From Candidatus Avelusimicrobium gallicola (GTDB taxonomy: Bacteria > Elusimicrobiota > Elusimicrobia > Elusimicrobiales > UBA9959): a stretch of 48,033 nt of DNA. Every line of letters starts with the position of its first letter. The first letter of the stretch is position 1. Location: positions 1 through 48,033 of the forward strand of contig DYLH01000010.1 in NCBI GenBank assembly GCA_020722185.1, in the 5' to 3' direction. Positions 8,620-17,678 of this stretch are shown here, piece after piece. A program made the translations under genes and the position numbers. The notes under the pieces were generated by a model, which searched no databases, was not told the origin of the DNA, and was given only the letters and a program-made list of their open reading frames with translations.

Positions 8620-10062
8620 CTATTGTTTCCTGTTATCTTTCATAAAGGCTAAATAAGCCTTATATGCCATATATATGTCCAGTTTGCTTGCCACTTCCAT
8701 TGGGGCATGCATGGAAAGAAGTCCTACTCCACAATCTATAACTTGCATGCCATATCTGGCCATATAATGAGCTATGGTTCCGCCACCGCCTTGATCTACT
8801 TTGCCAAGTTCTCCCGTTTGCCATACAACTTTTGCGCTATCAAATATTCTTCTTATTTGAGCCATGAATTCAGCGTTTGCGTCTGAAGAGGCGGATTTGC
8901 CTCTTGACCCAGTGTATTTTGTTACACATATGCCGTGGTTTAGAAAAGCAGTATTTTTCTTTTCTGACACAGAGGGGAAAAGTGGATCAAACAAGGAATT
9001 TACATCCGCTGAAAGCATCCATGAATTGGCAAGAGTTCTTTTAAGATAAAGTTCATTGTAGTTTTCTATGCACAGATTCACAGTTTCGGCACATACATTT
9101 TCAAAAAAGTTTGAGCCCATTCCTGTGGCGCCATATGAGCCAATCTCTTCCTTATCAGCCAGTATAAGACAGGATGTGTATTGAGGTATTTCACTCATAT
9201 TAACCATCGCTTTAATTCCTGTATACGCGCACACTCTATCGTCTTGTCCATAGGCAAGTATCATGGATCGGTCTAAACCGAGATCTCTGGGTTTGCCAGC
9301 AGGAACTATTTCCAATTCTGATGAGAGAAAATCTTCTTCCGCTATCTTGTATTTTTCAGCAAGAATCTTAAGGATATTAGCTTTCACTTTTTCTTTTTTA
9401 TCTTTTGAGTTGATCGGTATAGAACCTATGAGTATGTCAAGATTCTCTCCTTCAATACCTTCCGCTAGGGTCTTTCTCATTTGGTCTTGAGCCAGATGGG
9501 GAAGTAGATCTGTAAGGCAAAAAACAGGATCTCCTTCATCTTCTCCGATTTTTATGTTCACTTTAGAACCATCTTTTCTTACTATCACGCCATGCAAGGC
9601 AAGAGGTATTGTAAGCCATTGATACTTCTTTATGCCTCCATAATAATGTGTGTCCAGATAAGCTATCTGAGAATTTTCATAAAGTGGATTCTGCTTTATA
9701 TCTATCCTTGGGGAATCAATATGAGCGCCCACTATATGCATTCCTTCAGTTATAGGTTTTTTACCTATTATAAAGGCTATCAGAGTTTTACCATATGCTG
9801 AATAGTAAATTTTGTCCCCGGCTTTGAGTTTAAGCCCGGCTTTCTCGTAGTAAGAAGCTTCTTTAAATCCTTTTTCTTTCAACATTGAGATCGCATCATC
9901 ATGAAATTCTCTTTCAGTTTTGGCTTTGCCTATAAAGAGAGAGTAATCTACACAAAAATCATTTATGAGCTTTTTTTCCTTTTCATCTATCTTGATATAT
10001 CCGTTTTCTCTCTTGTACTCCTTAAATTCAACTTTATTCTTTTTTGTCTTTACGGTGGGCAT
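8620..10062 (-). CDS. M18 family aminopeptidase (aspartyl aminopeptidase type)
   Basis: A 480-residue cytoplasmic metallopeptidase that removes N-terminal residues, in this family preferentially Asp/Glu. Zinc ligands and catalytic blocks are visible: VGAHIDSPRIDIK, GQDDRVCAYTGIKA, ADKEEIGSYGATGMGS with the EE pair, SADVNSLFDPLFP, and GVGLLSMHAPMEV near the C-terminus with the last His ligand. The length matches bacterial M18 enzymes. AAGGAGG is placed ideally before the ATG at 10062. It is probably cotranscribed with the asparaginase-like gene 32 bp downstream. Confidence 0.95.
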   Translation of the reverse strand: MPTVKTKKNKVEFKEYKRENGYIKIDEKEKKLINDFCVDYSLFIGKAKTEREFHDDAISMLKEKGFKEASYYEKAGLKLKAGDKIYYSAYGKTLIAFIIGKKPITEGMHIVGAHIDSPRIDIKQNPLYENSQIAYLDTHYYGGIKKYQWLTIPLALHGVIVRKDGSKVNIKIGEDEGDPVFCLTDLLPHLAQDQMRKTLAEGIEGENLDILIGSIPINSKDKKEKVKANILKILAEKYKIAEEDFLSSELEIVPAGKPRDLGLDRSMILAYGQDDRVCAYTGIKAMVNMSEIPQYTSCLILADKEEIGSYGATGMGSNFFENVCAETVNLCIENYNELYLKRTLANSWMLSADVNSLFDPLFPSVSEKKNTAFLNHGICVTKYTGSRGKSASSDANAEFMAQIRRIFDSAKVVWQTGELGKVDQGGGGTIAHYMARYGMQVIDCGVGLLSMHAPMEVASKLDIYMAYKAYLAFMKDNRKQ

Positions 10063-10176
10063 TATTCCTCCTTAAAACCACTCATAGAAATATATTATCA
10101 TAATTTAGCGTATTTTAGCATTTTCTAATCTGAAAATGAACCTGAAATAGAAAGTTTTGATTCAGCCGCATTTTTT

Positions 10177-10382
10177 TTAAATTAAGCCTCCTTTTTTGAT
10201 TATTTTTATTCGGTTTTTCTCTAATATATTTCTAAGCAGCTTCTCTTTTGCTTCTCGCATTATCTTATCAAATTCTGTGTATATAACTTGAAATCCATTC
10301 CTATTGTCATAATTTGCCGCTCATTTTTGGGCTCATTTACATTAGAAATGCGCTGAATTTCAGGCTCATAGCGTATTAGACA
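10177..10382 (-). pseudogene. Possible relic of an unidentified gene (C-terminal remnant)
   Basis: The gap between the M18 gene and the MFS gene (about 365 bp) carries no intact gene. On the minus strand, reading up to a TAA at 10177-10179, about 47 codons are open with protein-like composition (NGFQVIYTEFDKIMREAKEK and a basic tail RIKIIKKGGL) but no upstream start codon in frame. Further upstream another frame is open with RYEPEIQRISNVNEPKNERQ. The two could be one gene joined by a frameshift. I do not recognise a family; this could also be chance. Confidence 0.3.
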
Positions 10383-10392
10383 ATTCTATTTT

Positions 10393-10421
10393 TTGACAGA
10401 CTTGGTTGAGTTTGGTATTAT
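10393..10421 (+). promoter_or_regulatory. Sigma70-type promoter of the MFS gene, predicted leaderless transcript
   Basis: A perfect -35 TTGACA (10393-10398), 17-bp spacer and -10 TATTAT (10416-10421). The ATG at 10429 starts 7 nt after the -10 box, where transcription itself should begin. No ribosome binding site can fit between. This spacing also decides the start: a TTG at 10393 would lie inside the -35 box. Confidence 0.75.
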
Positions 10422-10428
10422 TAAATCT

Positions 10429-11628
10429 ATGAAATACAATAGGAAGGTATTATCTGTAATCTTCTTTATAAGCATATTCAACTATGTAGATCGCTATATA
10501 CTTTCAGCTGTTTTCCCTCTTATAAAATCCGATTTAAGTCTTTCAGACACACAACTTGGAATGTTGGCTTCGGCATTTATGATAGTTTATACAATTGTTT
10601 CGCCATTTATGGGACTAATAGGGGATAAAATAAAAAGGCCATTTATAGTAGGATCAAGCGCGATTTTTTGGAGTGTATCCACTTTTTTAAGTGGATTGAG
10701 CCAGAGTTTTGGCCAACTTTCATTTTTTAGAAGTTTGGTGGGAGTGGGAGAGGCGGGATATGGCACGGTGTCCCCGTCTTATCTGGCTGAGTGGTTTAGG
10801 CCGGAGGTTAGAGCAAGAATCTTATCAATTTATGCTTTGGCCATACCTGTTGGAAGCGCTATAGGATATATGCTTGGCGGATATCTTGGACAAAAATATG
10901 GCTGGAGAGAAGCTTTTTATATGGTTGCTTTCCCCGGAATGTTATTTGGAGTTTTTGCGCTGTTTCTCAGGGAAAGTCCAGAAAGAGGAGAGAAAAAAAC
11001 TATTTGTTTTTCTGAATATAGATCGCTTTTTTCAAATAAAACTTATTTGCTTATCGCGGCATCTCAGGCCATAGGCACTTTTTCCATCGGAGGATTGAGC
11101 GCATGGATGCCCAGCTACTATGTAAGGACATGGGGGATGAGTATTGCCGAGGCTGGCTTTAAATTTGGAGCTGTTACGGTTTTAGCAGGAATTCTTGGCA
11201 ATCTCATAGGTGGTTTTTTAGCCGACTATATGAGAAAATATACAAAGAGAAGCTACTTTATAGTGGCTTATATGACTTTTTTTTTGAGCATACCTTGTGC
11301 GGTATTATCCTTACTGGCAGACAATATCGCTCTTTCCCTTTTCTTTGTTTTTCTCACTGAGTTTTTCATATTTATGCACTCAGGCCCATATCATGCGGCA
11401 ATAGTTGAGATAACTCCAGTCACGATGAGATCAATGGCTTTTGCTTTAGACATATTTATCCTGCACGCTTTTGGAGATGCTATATCCCCCACGATAATAG
11501 GATATTTTTCTGATAAACATGGATTGTTGATGGCTATATTTTTCGCAGCCATATATCTCTTATTTGGTGGGGTCACTTCAATTTTTGCCGGACATTTTTA
11601 TATAAAAGAACATGCAAATAAAACCTGA
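10429..11628 (+). CDS. MFS transporter, spinster-like
   Basis: A 399-residue major facilitator with about 12 membrane segments. It resembles spinster-type (SPNS) carriers: NYVDRYILSAVFPLIK in helix 1, DTQLGMLASAFMIVYT, the loop 2-3 motif GLIGDKIKRP, RSLVGVGEAGYGTVSPSYLA, and RARILSIYALAIPVGSAIGY. Spinster relatives move lipids, sphingoid bases or organic anions; the substrate here is unknown. The start is set at the ATG just downstream of the strong promoter, since upstream codons fall in the promoter. Its last 17 bp overlap the pseudouridine synthase gene, so the two form an operon. Confidence 0.88.
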   Translation: MKYNRKVLSVIFFISIFNYVDRYILSAVFPLIKSDLSLSDTQLGMLASAFMIVYTIVSPFMGLIGDKIKRPFIVGSSAIFWSVSTFLSGLSQSFGQLSFFRSLVGVGEAGYGTVSPSYLAEWFRPEVRARILSIYALAIPVGSAIGYMLGGYLGQKYGWREAFYMVAFPGMLFGVFALFLRESPERGEKKTICFSEYRSLFSNKTYLLIAASQAIGTFSIGGLSAWMPSYYVRTWGMSIAEAGFKFGAVTVLAGILGNLIGGFLADYMRKYTKRSYFIVAYMTFFLSIPCAVLSLLADNIALSLFFVFLTEFFIFMHSGPYHAAIVEITPVTMRSMAFALDIFILHAFGDAISPTIIGYFSDKHGLLMAIFFAAIYLLFGGVTSIFAGHFYIKEHANKT

Positions 11629-12259
11629 GATAATTTTTCAAAATGAACATTTTCTGGTAATAGATAAACCAAGCGGACTTTTGTCAGTAAAAGCGAGGGG
11701 AAGTTTGTCAGGGGAAAAGACAGCCTTTGACTGGGCAAAGGAAATTTCCGGCAAAGCTTTTATTGTTCATCGTCTTGACATGGAAACATCAGGTTTAATG
11801 ATTTTTGCTAAAACAAAAGAGGCACAGAAAAAATTGTCAAAACTTTTTGAGAGAAGGGAAATTCAAAAAAAGTATAAAGCGCTTGTGTGGGGTACGGTAA
11901 AAGAGAATAATGGAGTGATAGAAAAAAGGATAAAAGAGTTTTCTTCTGGCAGGTGCGCAGTTGATTTCAATGGTAAAGATTCTGTTACCGAGTATAGGGT
12001 ATTGGAGAGATTTAATGAGGCTAGTTTGCTTGAAGTGACTTTAAAAACTGGCAGAAGGCATCAAATAAGAGTGCATCTCTACAGTATAGGACATCCTATA
12101 GTTGGGGATCCTCTTTACGGGGATATTGAAAAGAATTCAAAATATCCATGCCTTATGCTTAGGGCATTTAACCTTAATTTCACTTATCTTGGCGAGTTGT
12201 TTTCTTTCAAGATTGGGGACGGATTTTGTTTCAATTCAGTAATTGATTTTTTTAGATGA
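11612..12259 (+). CDS. RluA-family pseudouridine synthase
   Basis: A 215-residue enzyme that isomerises uridine to pseudouridine in rRNA or tRNA. The catalytic block HRLDMETSGLMIFAKT has the nucleophilic Asp56, and GRRHQIRVHLYSIGHPIVGD is the family's second signature. It lacks an N-terminal S4 domain, so it is the short RluA/RluC-D catalytic-only form, and the target site cannot be predicted. The ATG at 11612 lies inside the MFS gene, consistent with coupled translation. An A/T-rich 52-bp gap follows before the next gene. Confidence 0.92.
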   Translation: MQIKPEIIFQNEHFLVIDKPSGLLSVKARGSLSGEKTAFDWAKEISGKAFIVHRLDMETSGLMIFAKTKEAQKKLSKLFERREIQKKYKALVWGTVKENNGVIEKRIKEFSSGRCAVDFNGKDSVTEYRVLERFNEASLLEVTLKTGRRHQIRVHLYSIGHPIVGDPLYGDIEKNSKYPCLMLRAFNLNFTYLGELFSFKIGDGFCFNSVIDFFR

Positions 12260-12311
12260 AACTTTTTAGCGCTCTAATACATCTAAATTTCAGATTAAGA
12301 GAGAGGTGTTT

Positions 12312-12956
12312 ATGGCTATAATGGATGAAGAAACAAGACAGGAAGTGAAAAAACTATTGGATGGACTTCAGTCCCCGGTGAAAATTGTTTTCTTTAAAGA
12401 AAATATAAATTGTCCTACATGTGTTTTGGCTGAAGAATTTGTAAAAGAGGTCTCTTCTATTTCAGAAAATCTAAAAGCTGATATATACAATAAGTACATA
12501 GATGAGAGCAAGACGGCCGAATATTCTCCAAAACAGTTGCCAGCAATTTTTGTGGAAACGCCATTTTCAGGTAAAAGAGTAATCTTTTATGGAATACCTT
12601 CTGGATATGAATTCGTATCTTTTATGGAAGCAATAAAATCTGCTGCCTCCGGCAAAGTTGAGCTTGAGCCTGAAACAATCGAGAAACTGAAAAATGTATC
12701 CACTCAAGTCAATATAAAGGTTTTCGTTACCCCGACATGTCCATATTGTCCCGCCGCAGTGGTACTTGCTCATCGTATGGCTATAGCAAGCGACAAGATA
12801 ATATCTGAGATGGTTGAGGCGAATGAATTCCCTCAATTATCTTCTAAGTATCAGGTAGAAGGAGTGCCCAAAATAGTGATAAACGAGAATGTGCATTTAG
12901 TTGGCGCACAGCCTGAATCTGTATTTGCCGCTGCAGTGGTGGATTCTTCGAAATAG
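12312..12956 (+). CDS. Two-domain glutaredoxin-like protein disulfide oxidoreductase
   Basis: A 214-residue cytoplasmic redox protein made of two thioredoxin folds, each with a CxxC: CPTC at 34-37 and CPYC at 143-146, followed by the cis-proline segments KQLPAIF and EGVPKIVI. This is the PDO/glutaredoxin-like layout known from archaea and anaerobic or thermophilic bacteria, where it shuffles or reduces disulfides together with a thioredoxin-reductase-like partner; no reductase is nearby. The ATG at 12312 has GAGAGG 5 nt upstream; a GTG at 12306 overlaps that ribosome site and is rejected. Its TAG stop coincides with the left end of a repeat element. Confidence 0.88.
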   Translation: MAIMDEETRQEVKKLLDGLQSPVKIVFFKENINCPTCVLAEEFVKEVSSISENLKADIYNKYIDESKTAEYSPKQLPAIFVETPFSGKRVIFYGIPSGYEFVSFMEAIKSAASGKVELEPETIEKLKNVSTQVNIKVFVTPTCPYCPAAVVLAHRMAIASDKIISEMVEANEFPQLSSKYQVEGVPKIVINENVHLVGAQPESVFAAAVVDSSK

Positions 12957-13120
12957 GGTTCACTAAAAACTACATTATCTTAAGCGCGACAGTTCTTAAG
13001 CGCGTAAGAAAACAGCGCCAAAGTTCGAAAGTTATTTGGTAGTTTCTTCTTCCGCGCTTTTGCGCTTTCGTGCTTACGCTATTTGGCAATATGGCAGTCA
13101 TGTCTTTCGCTCTGTAGCTT
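12954..13120. repeat. Intergenic 8-nt periodic hairpin element, copy 2
   Basis: It starts at the TAG stop of the preceding gene with TAGGGTTCACTAAAAAC. A direct repeat TCTTAAGCGCG occurs at 12978-12988 and 12994-13004. From about 13001 the DNA reads in 8-nt steps (GCGTAAGA, then CCAAAGTT, CGAAAGTT) and then the complementary sense (TTTTGCGC, TTTCGTGC, TTACGC), so GCGTAAG on the left can pair with CTTACGC on the right. The right end merges with the end of the convergent phosphopentomutase-like gene. The two flanking genes converge on it. Confidence 0.55.
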
Positions 13121-13125
13121 ATGTC

Positions 13126-14355
13126 TTATGCGCTTCTCCCAACTATTTTCGAATATTCTTTTTCTATTCCAAAAAATTGGGCCAGCAAATTTCCTATATC
13201 TGTAAGTCCTGGCATTTTTCCAGTCTTAAGTCCTCCAAGTTTTTTATCAAATCCTTTTCTATAAGCTAGGAATGGCAGCGGCTCATTGTTGTGATATCCA
13301 TAATCTTCTCTGTGTTCCATCCCATGATCGGCTGTTACTATAAGTAGATCCCCTTTATCCATACGATTGATTATCAAAGGTAAATTTCTATCTATTTCTT
13401 CAATTGATTTTATGGCTCCCGCTATATCCCTTGTATGTCCGTAGAGACTGTCGGTGTCGACCAGATTGGTAAAAATGAAGGTGCCATTTGGGCGATAAAC
13501 CGCTTTTTTAGCATTTAGAGCGTTTATAGTTCCTTGTAGGCTAAAAGGATTAGTGTCCTTGCCTTTGGGATGGACAAACCTAAGTCTCAAAGACGGGTCT
13601 ATAAATAGCTTATTACTGAGCTTTATTTTGGCATTGTAATGGGTATTTACCAAATCGCTTGTTTTGCCTACGGACACCGTCCATATATTGTTTTCATTCA
13701 TTATGTCTATCAATGTTTTTTGTCCAAGTGGCAATACTGCGTCGTGGCGATTGGAAGTTCTTGTTATCTCTCCATTTCTCCAGATATAGCTTCTGGCTAT
13801 GCAACGTGTTATGGGAAGTCCCATTTCACGACCTATGCGGAATGCTGTGTCTGCTATAAAATGCTGCTCCTTGACTGGAATTATATCCTCATTCATTGCT
13901 ATTTGTATAAGAGGATCACATTTGCTAGCATAAACTATTAGGTCTCCGGTCTTTTCATGTCTCTCCGCATTTTGTTCTATAGCTTCAATGCCGCCAGCCA
14001 TTTTATTGAAAAATGTTTTTCTTCCCACAGCTTTCTCAAGCGCAGAGAGATATTCTTTTGGAAAGCCATTATAAAAAAGTTCGTATGTGCTATTGTCTAT
14101 CACGCCCATCATTTCCCTGTGACCTATCAGGCTATCAGCAGTTGCTGAGGCTTGCATTATGGACAAAGCTTTTGCCTTGCCGAGATATTTGCCAGAGAGG
14201 TACTTTTTTTCATCTTCTCTCAAAAGCTCTCCAAGTCCTAGTTCATTAAGATTTTTAATTTTGGTTTTTTTCTTGTACCTTGAAAGAAGATATCCCAGAG
14301 TTGAAAGGCCCACTGCGTCTATAACCAAAACCAGAGCTGTTTTATTGTTTTTCAT
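13126..14355 (-). CDS. deoB: Phosphopentomutase-like enzyme (DeoB family, alkaline phosphatase superfamily)
   Basis: Phosphopentomutase interconverts ribose 1- and 5-phosphate, linking nucleoside breakdown to central carbon. The 409-residue protein has the metal ligands in order: VIDAVG near the N-terminus, NLVDTDSLYGHTRD, ITADHGMEH and YHNNEPLP (equivalent to DHTREYVP). A cap domain with TGDLIVYASKCDPLIQIA and SNRHDAVLP matches DeoB. The phospho-acceptor Thr in KDTMTGHWE reads as Ser here (ADSLIGHRE). The ATG at 14355 has GGGAGG just upstream; a TTG at 14373 would add six residues. CNT transporter and adenine deaminase in the window fit a salvage role. Confidence 0.8.
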   Translation of the reverse strand: MKNNKTALVLVIDAVGLSTLGYLLSRYKKKTKIKNLNELGLGELLREDEKKYLSGKYLGKAKALSIMQASATADSLIGHREMMGVIDNSTYELFYNGFPKEYLSALEKAVGRKTFFNKMAGGIEAIEQNAERHEKTGDLIVYASKCDPLIQIAMNEDIIPVKEQHFIADTAFRIGREMGLPITRCIARSYIWRNGEITRTSNRHDAVLPLGQKTLIDIMNENNIWTVSVGKTSDLVNTHYNAKIKLSNKLFIDPSLRLRFVHPKGKDTNPFSLQGTINALNAKKAVYRPNGTFIFTNLVDTDSLYGHTRDIAGAIKSIEEIDRNLPLIINRMDKGDLLIVTADHGMEHREDYGYHNNEPLPFLAYRKGFDKKLGGLKTGKMPGLTDIGNLLAQFFGIEKEYSKIVGRSA

Positions 14356-14427
14356 CGTTTCCTCCCTGAGCAAAGTCTAGATAAAGAAAATGATAGAATA
14401 TATTATAGCAAGATATAAGGAGGCGCC

Positions 14428-17400
14428 GTGAAATTTCTACTGTTTATCCTTTTCCCCGCTTTGATTGAAGCTGGAACTTTTTCTTTACAAATCAAGTCAA
14501 ACATAGATCCCAATTCTGGATATATTCAGGCTGAAACTGATGTCGTTTTCCCAGAAGCTATTGATGAAAAAATATTTTATCTAAACTCATTTTTAGAGAT
14601 TAAAAAAGTTGATGGAGCCAGGATAGAACCCATTGAAAATAATGTTTCATCAAAAGAAGATTACAAGAAGGAAAATATAAAAAGAGCCTACAGACTAATA
14701 CCGGATAAAGGAAGAAAGAAATTTCATTTCTCTTATTCTGGACAAATAAATTTTGGTTTCAGGCAAAATGCTCAGGACTATGCCAGAAGTTTTAGTGAAA
14801 GCGATGGAATAATTTCATCATCAGGGGTTTATCTTTCTGCTTCTTCGTTTTTTTATCCTTACTTTGAAAATAATTCATTTTCGTTTAAAGCCGCTATTTC
14901 GATCCCCAAAGATTTTTCATGTATTACATCCGGAATTAGACTGATAAAAAAAGATGGTTTTGAAGTGTGGCAAGAAGAGATGCCTGTTGATGAACTGACC
15001 ATATCCTGTGGCAAATTTAAGGAGTATTCTTTGAAAGATGGAGAACGCAATTATTATGCTTTTTTGCTTAATGAGGATAAAGAACTGGCAGACAGATATC
15101 TGGAAACAACTCAAAAATATGTAAATTTTTATTCCTCTCTCCTTGGAGAATATCCATACAAAAAATTTGCTCTTGTCGAAAATTTTTGGGAAACAGGCTA
15201 TGGCCTGCCATCTTTCACTTTGCTTGGATCTAAGGTGATCAGATTGCCATTTATAATCTCTTCATCTTACCCACATGAAATCTTGCACAATTGGTGGGGG
15301 AATGGTGTTTTTGTGGATTACTCATCTGGAAATTGGTGCGAAGGGTTAACTGTTTATCTGGCAGATTACTTAATAAAGGACAATAAAGGTAAAGGAAGAG
15401 AATATAGGCGAGATATTCTAAAAAAATACAGGGATTATGTGATTAAGAAAAATGATTTTCCAATAAGGGATTTTGTAAGCAGACATTCTTCTGCTCAGGA
15501 AGCTGTTGGCTATGGGAAAGCTATGATGTTTTATCATATGCTCAGAAACAAACTGACAGATGAAGTTTTCTTAAATGGACTTAGGGATTTTTATAAGACA
15601 AATCTGGGGGAAAAGGCTTCTTTTGACGATTTGAGAAAGTCATTTGAAAAAGTTTCAGGTCTAGATCTTAAAACTTTTTTTAATCAGTGGATAGACAGGA
15701 TCGGAACGCTTAAGCTTTCTCTTGAAAATGTTTTGCTAAACTATGAGTCTGGCCTTTATAAAGTATCTTTTCAGTTGAAACAAAAAGACAGTTCCAACTA
15801 TTCTAATCTTGATATCCCGGTAGTCTTTTATTTTAACAAAGGCATAGAAAAAAAGATGCTTTCTATGTCTTCTCTGGAAGGTTCGTGGGAATTTTCTTTC
15901 AGGGATAAACCACTTGCTATAGCCATTGACCCTGATTTTGAGCTTTTCAGGGAAATTTCTCCTTTAGAAACGCCCCCGGCGCTTTCTGGTTTGCTTGGTG
16001 AAAAAAATCCATACATAGTTCTTCCATGCAATAGCAAGGATTCTTCTTTCTATTCTTCCCTTGCTGATAGCTGGAATATGGATGAGGAAAATAAACCAAT
16101 CATAGTAAATGATTGTTCAATATCCAGCGCGCCGCAAAAAGCTTCCTGGTATTTTGGTTTTGAAAATAAATTTCATCCTTTACTTCATGAATATCTAAAA
16201 CAGTATGGCGCATCCTTGAATGAAAAATATTTTTTTGACGGGAAAGAAAATGTAGATATTTCATCTGCAACAATGGTTTTTTCTTTTTACGATCAAATAG
16301 ACCCATCCAGAACTGTTGCTTATATACTTTCAAATTCACCTCAATCGATGAGTAAAATAGCAAGAAAATTGCCACATTATGGAAAATATTCATGGCTCAT
16401 TTTTGACGAAAACGGAAATATCCTAAAAACAGGCATATGGGAGAAGGAAGTATCTCCGCTTAAAGTGGAATTCTCAGATATTACTTTGCCTTTGAATACT
16501 AAATCAAATCCTTTGTCAGAAATACCATCTTTTCTTAGCAAAGAGAAATTGAAGTTTCATGTGGAAAAATTAAGCAAAGAAATAAAAGGTAGATTCCCTG
16601 GTTCTCAAGGATTTGAAAGGGCTCATTCTTACATAGTCGCTTATCTCAAAGAGATTGGAGTAAAGCCATTTTATTCAGACTATGATCAATATTTTACTTT
16701 TAGCATTGGCTCAGAGGAGATAAAAACTTCCAATATAATAGCAGCTGTGCCTGGCAAAAGCAGAAAAGATGAGTATGTTGTTTTATCTGCGCACTATGAC
16801 CATCTAAAGTCAGAGGGGGAGGTTTACTATCCCGGAGCCAATGATAATGCATCTGGAACAGCCTTGCTTTTGGAATTGGCAGATTACTATGCCAGAAATC
16901 CAGCAGAGAGAACCATTATATTCGCTTTCTTTTCAGCTGAGGAAGAGGGGAGGATTGGTTCAAAATATTTCTTAAGCGACATAGGGGAGAAAGCAGTTAA
17001 AATAAATGCAAACTTAAATTTTGATGAAATAGGCGCATTGAGAGGGAGAAAAATATTGGTTTTAAATTCATATTCTTCTGATAAATGGGTCCACATTTTG
17101 CGTGGAGCTGGTTTTGTGACTCAAAACGATTATGAACTCTCGCGTATGGACCTGGATTCATCAGATCAAGTCAGCTTCATTGAAAAGAATATTCCTGCGA
17201 TTCAGTTTTTTGACGGGGGAAATGGCGATTATCACAAACCATCGGATACTTCAGAAAAAATAGACTACAAAGGCATAGTGTCAGTGGGGGAGATGGCTAG
17301 AGAGGTAATAGCTTATTTAGCCTCCGACTCCAATTTTATATCCCGACCACTTTCTAAATCTAATTCCGGTCAGTATAAATCATCCTCAAGAAGAAAGGTC

Positions 17401-17661
17401 TCAACAGGGCTTATGCCAGATTTTTCATACCAAGGAAATGGAGTAAAAGCTCAAGAAATAGCTATTGGCTCTCCTCTAGAAAAGGCTGGGCTTGTTCCGG
17501 GAGATGTGATAGTTGCGATAAATGATGTCAAAACTCCCGATCTCAAATCTTACTCGGAAACTCTTAAAACTTTTAATCCGGGAGATAAAATAAAGATATC
17601 TTATATCTCTTTGGGAAAAGAAAAAGTGGTAGAAATAACACTTGATTCAGTGAAACATTAA
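14428..17661 (+). CDS. Secreted M1-M28 double metallopeptidase with C-terminal PDZ domain
   Basis: A 1077-residue exported protein that starts with GTG at 14428, supported by AAGGAGG 4 nt upstream, and carries a signal peptide of about 15 residues. The first half is an M1-type zinc peptidase: HEILH at 283-287 and the third ligand Glu in NWCEG 18 residues later. After a linker region (about 440-690) comes an M28 aminopeptidase domain: His789 and Asp in AHYDH, Asp806 in NDNASG, Glu838-Glu839 in AEEEG, and the late His in YHKPSDT. A PDZ domain (IGSPLEKAGLVPGDVIVAIN) ends the protein. It likely trims peptides in the periplasm or outside the cell. Confidence 0.9.
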   Translation: MKFLLFILFPALIEAGTFSLQIKSNIDPNSGYIQAETDVVFPEAIDEKIFYLNSFLEIKKVDGARIEPIENNVSSKEDYKKENIKRAYRLIPDKGRKKFHFSYSGQINFGFRQNAQDYARSFSESDGIISSSGVYLSASSFFYPYFENNSFSFKAAISIPKDFSCITSGIRLIKKDGFEVWQEEMPVDELTISCGKFKEYSLKDGERNYYAFLLNEDKELADRYLETTQKYVNFYSSLLGEYPYKKFALVENFWETGYGLPSFTLLGSKVIRLPFIISSSYPHEILHNWWGNGVFVDYSSGNWCEGLTVYLADYLIKDNKGKGREYRRDILKKYRDYVIKKNDFPIRDFVSRHSSAQEAVGYGKAMMFYHMLRNKLTDEVFLNGLRDFYKTNLGEKASFDDLRKSFEKVSGLDLKTFFNQWIDRIGTLKLSLENVLLNYESGLYKVSFQLKQKDSSNYSNLDIPVVFYFNKGIEKKMLSMSSLEGSWEFSFRDKPLAIAIDPDFELFREISPLETPPALSGLLGEKNPYIVLPCNSKDSSFYSSLADSWNMDEENKPIIVNDCSISSAPQKASWYFGFENKFHPLLHEYLKQYGASLNEKYFFDGKENVDISSATMVFSFYDQIDPSRTVAYILSNSPQSMSKIARKLPHYGKYSWLIFDENGNILKTGIWEKEVSPLKVEFSDITLPLNTKSNPLSEIPSFLSKEKLKFHVEKLSKEIKGRFPGSQGFERAHSYIVAYLKEIGVKPFYSDYDQYFTFSIGSEEIKTSNIIAAVPGKSRKDEYVVLSAHYDHLKSEGEVYYPGANDNASGTALLLELADYYARNPAERTIIFAFFSAEEEGRIGSKYFLSDIGEKAVKINANLNFDEIGALRGRKILVLNSYSSDKWVHILRGAGFVTQNDYELSRMDLDSSDQVSFIEKNIPAIQFFDGGNGDYHKPSDTSEKIDYKGIVSVGEMAREVIAYLASDSNFISRPLSKSNSGQYKSSSRRKVSTGLMPDFSYQGNGVKAQEIAIGSPLEKAGLVPGDVIVAINDVKTPDLKSYSETLKTFNPGDKIKISYISLGKEKVVEITLDSVKH

Positions 17662-17678
17662 CACCTTAGGACTTTTGA

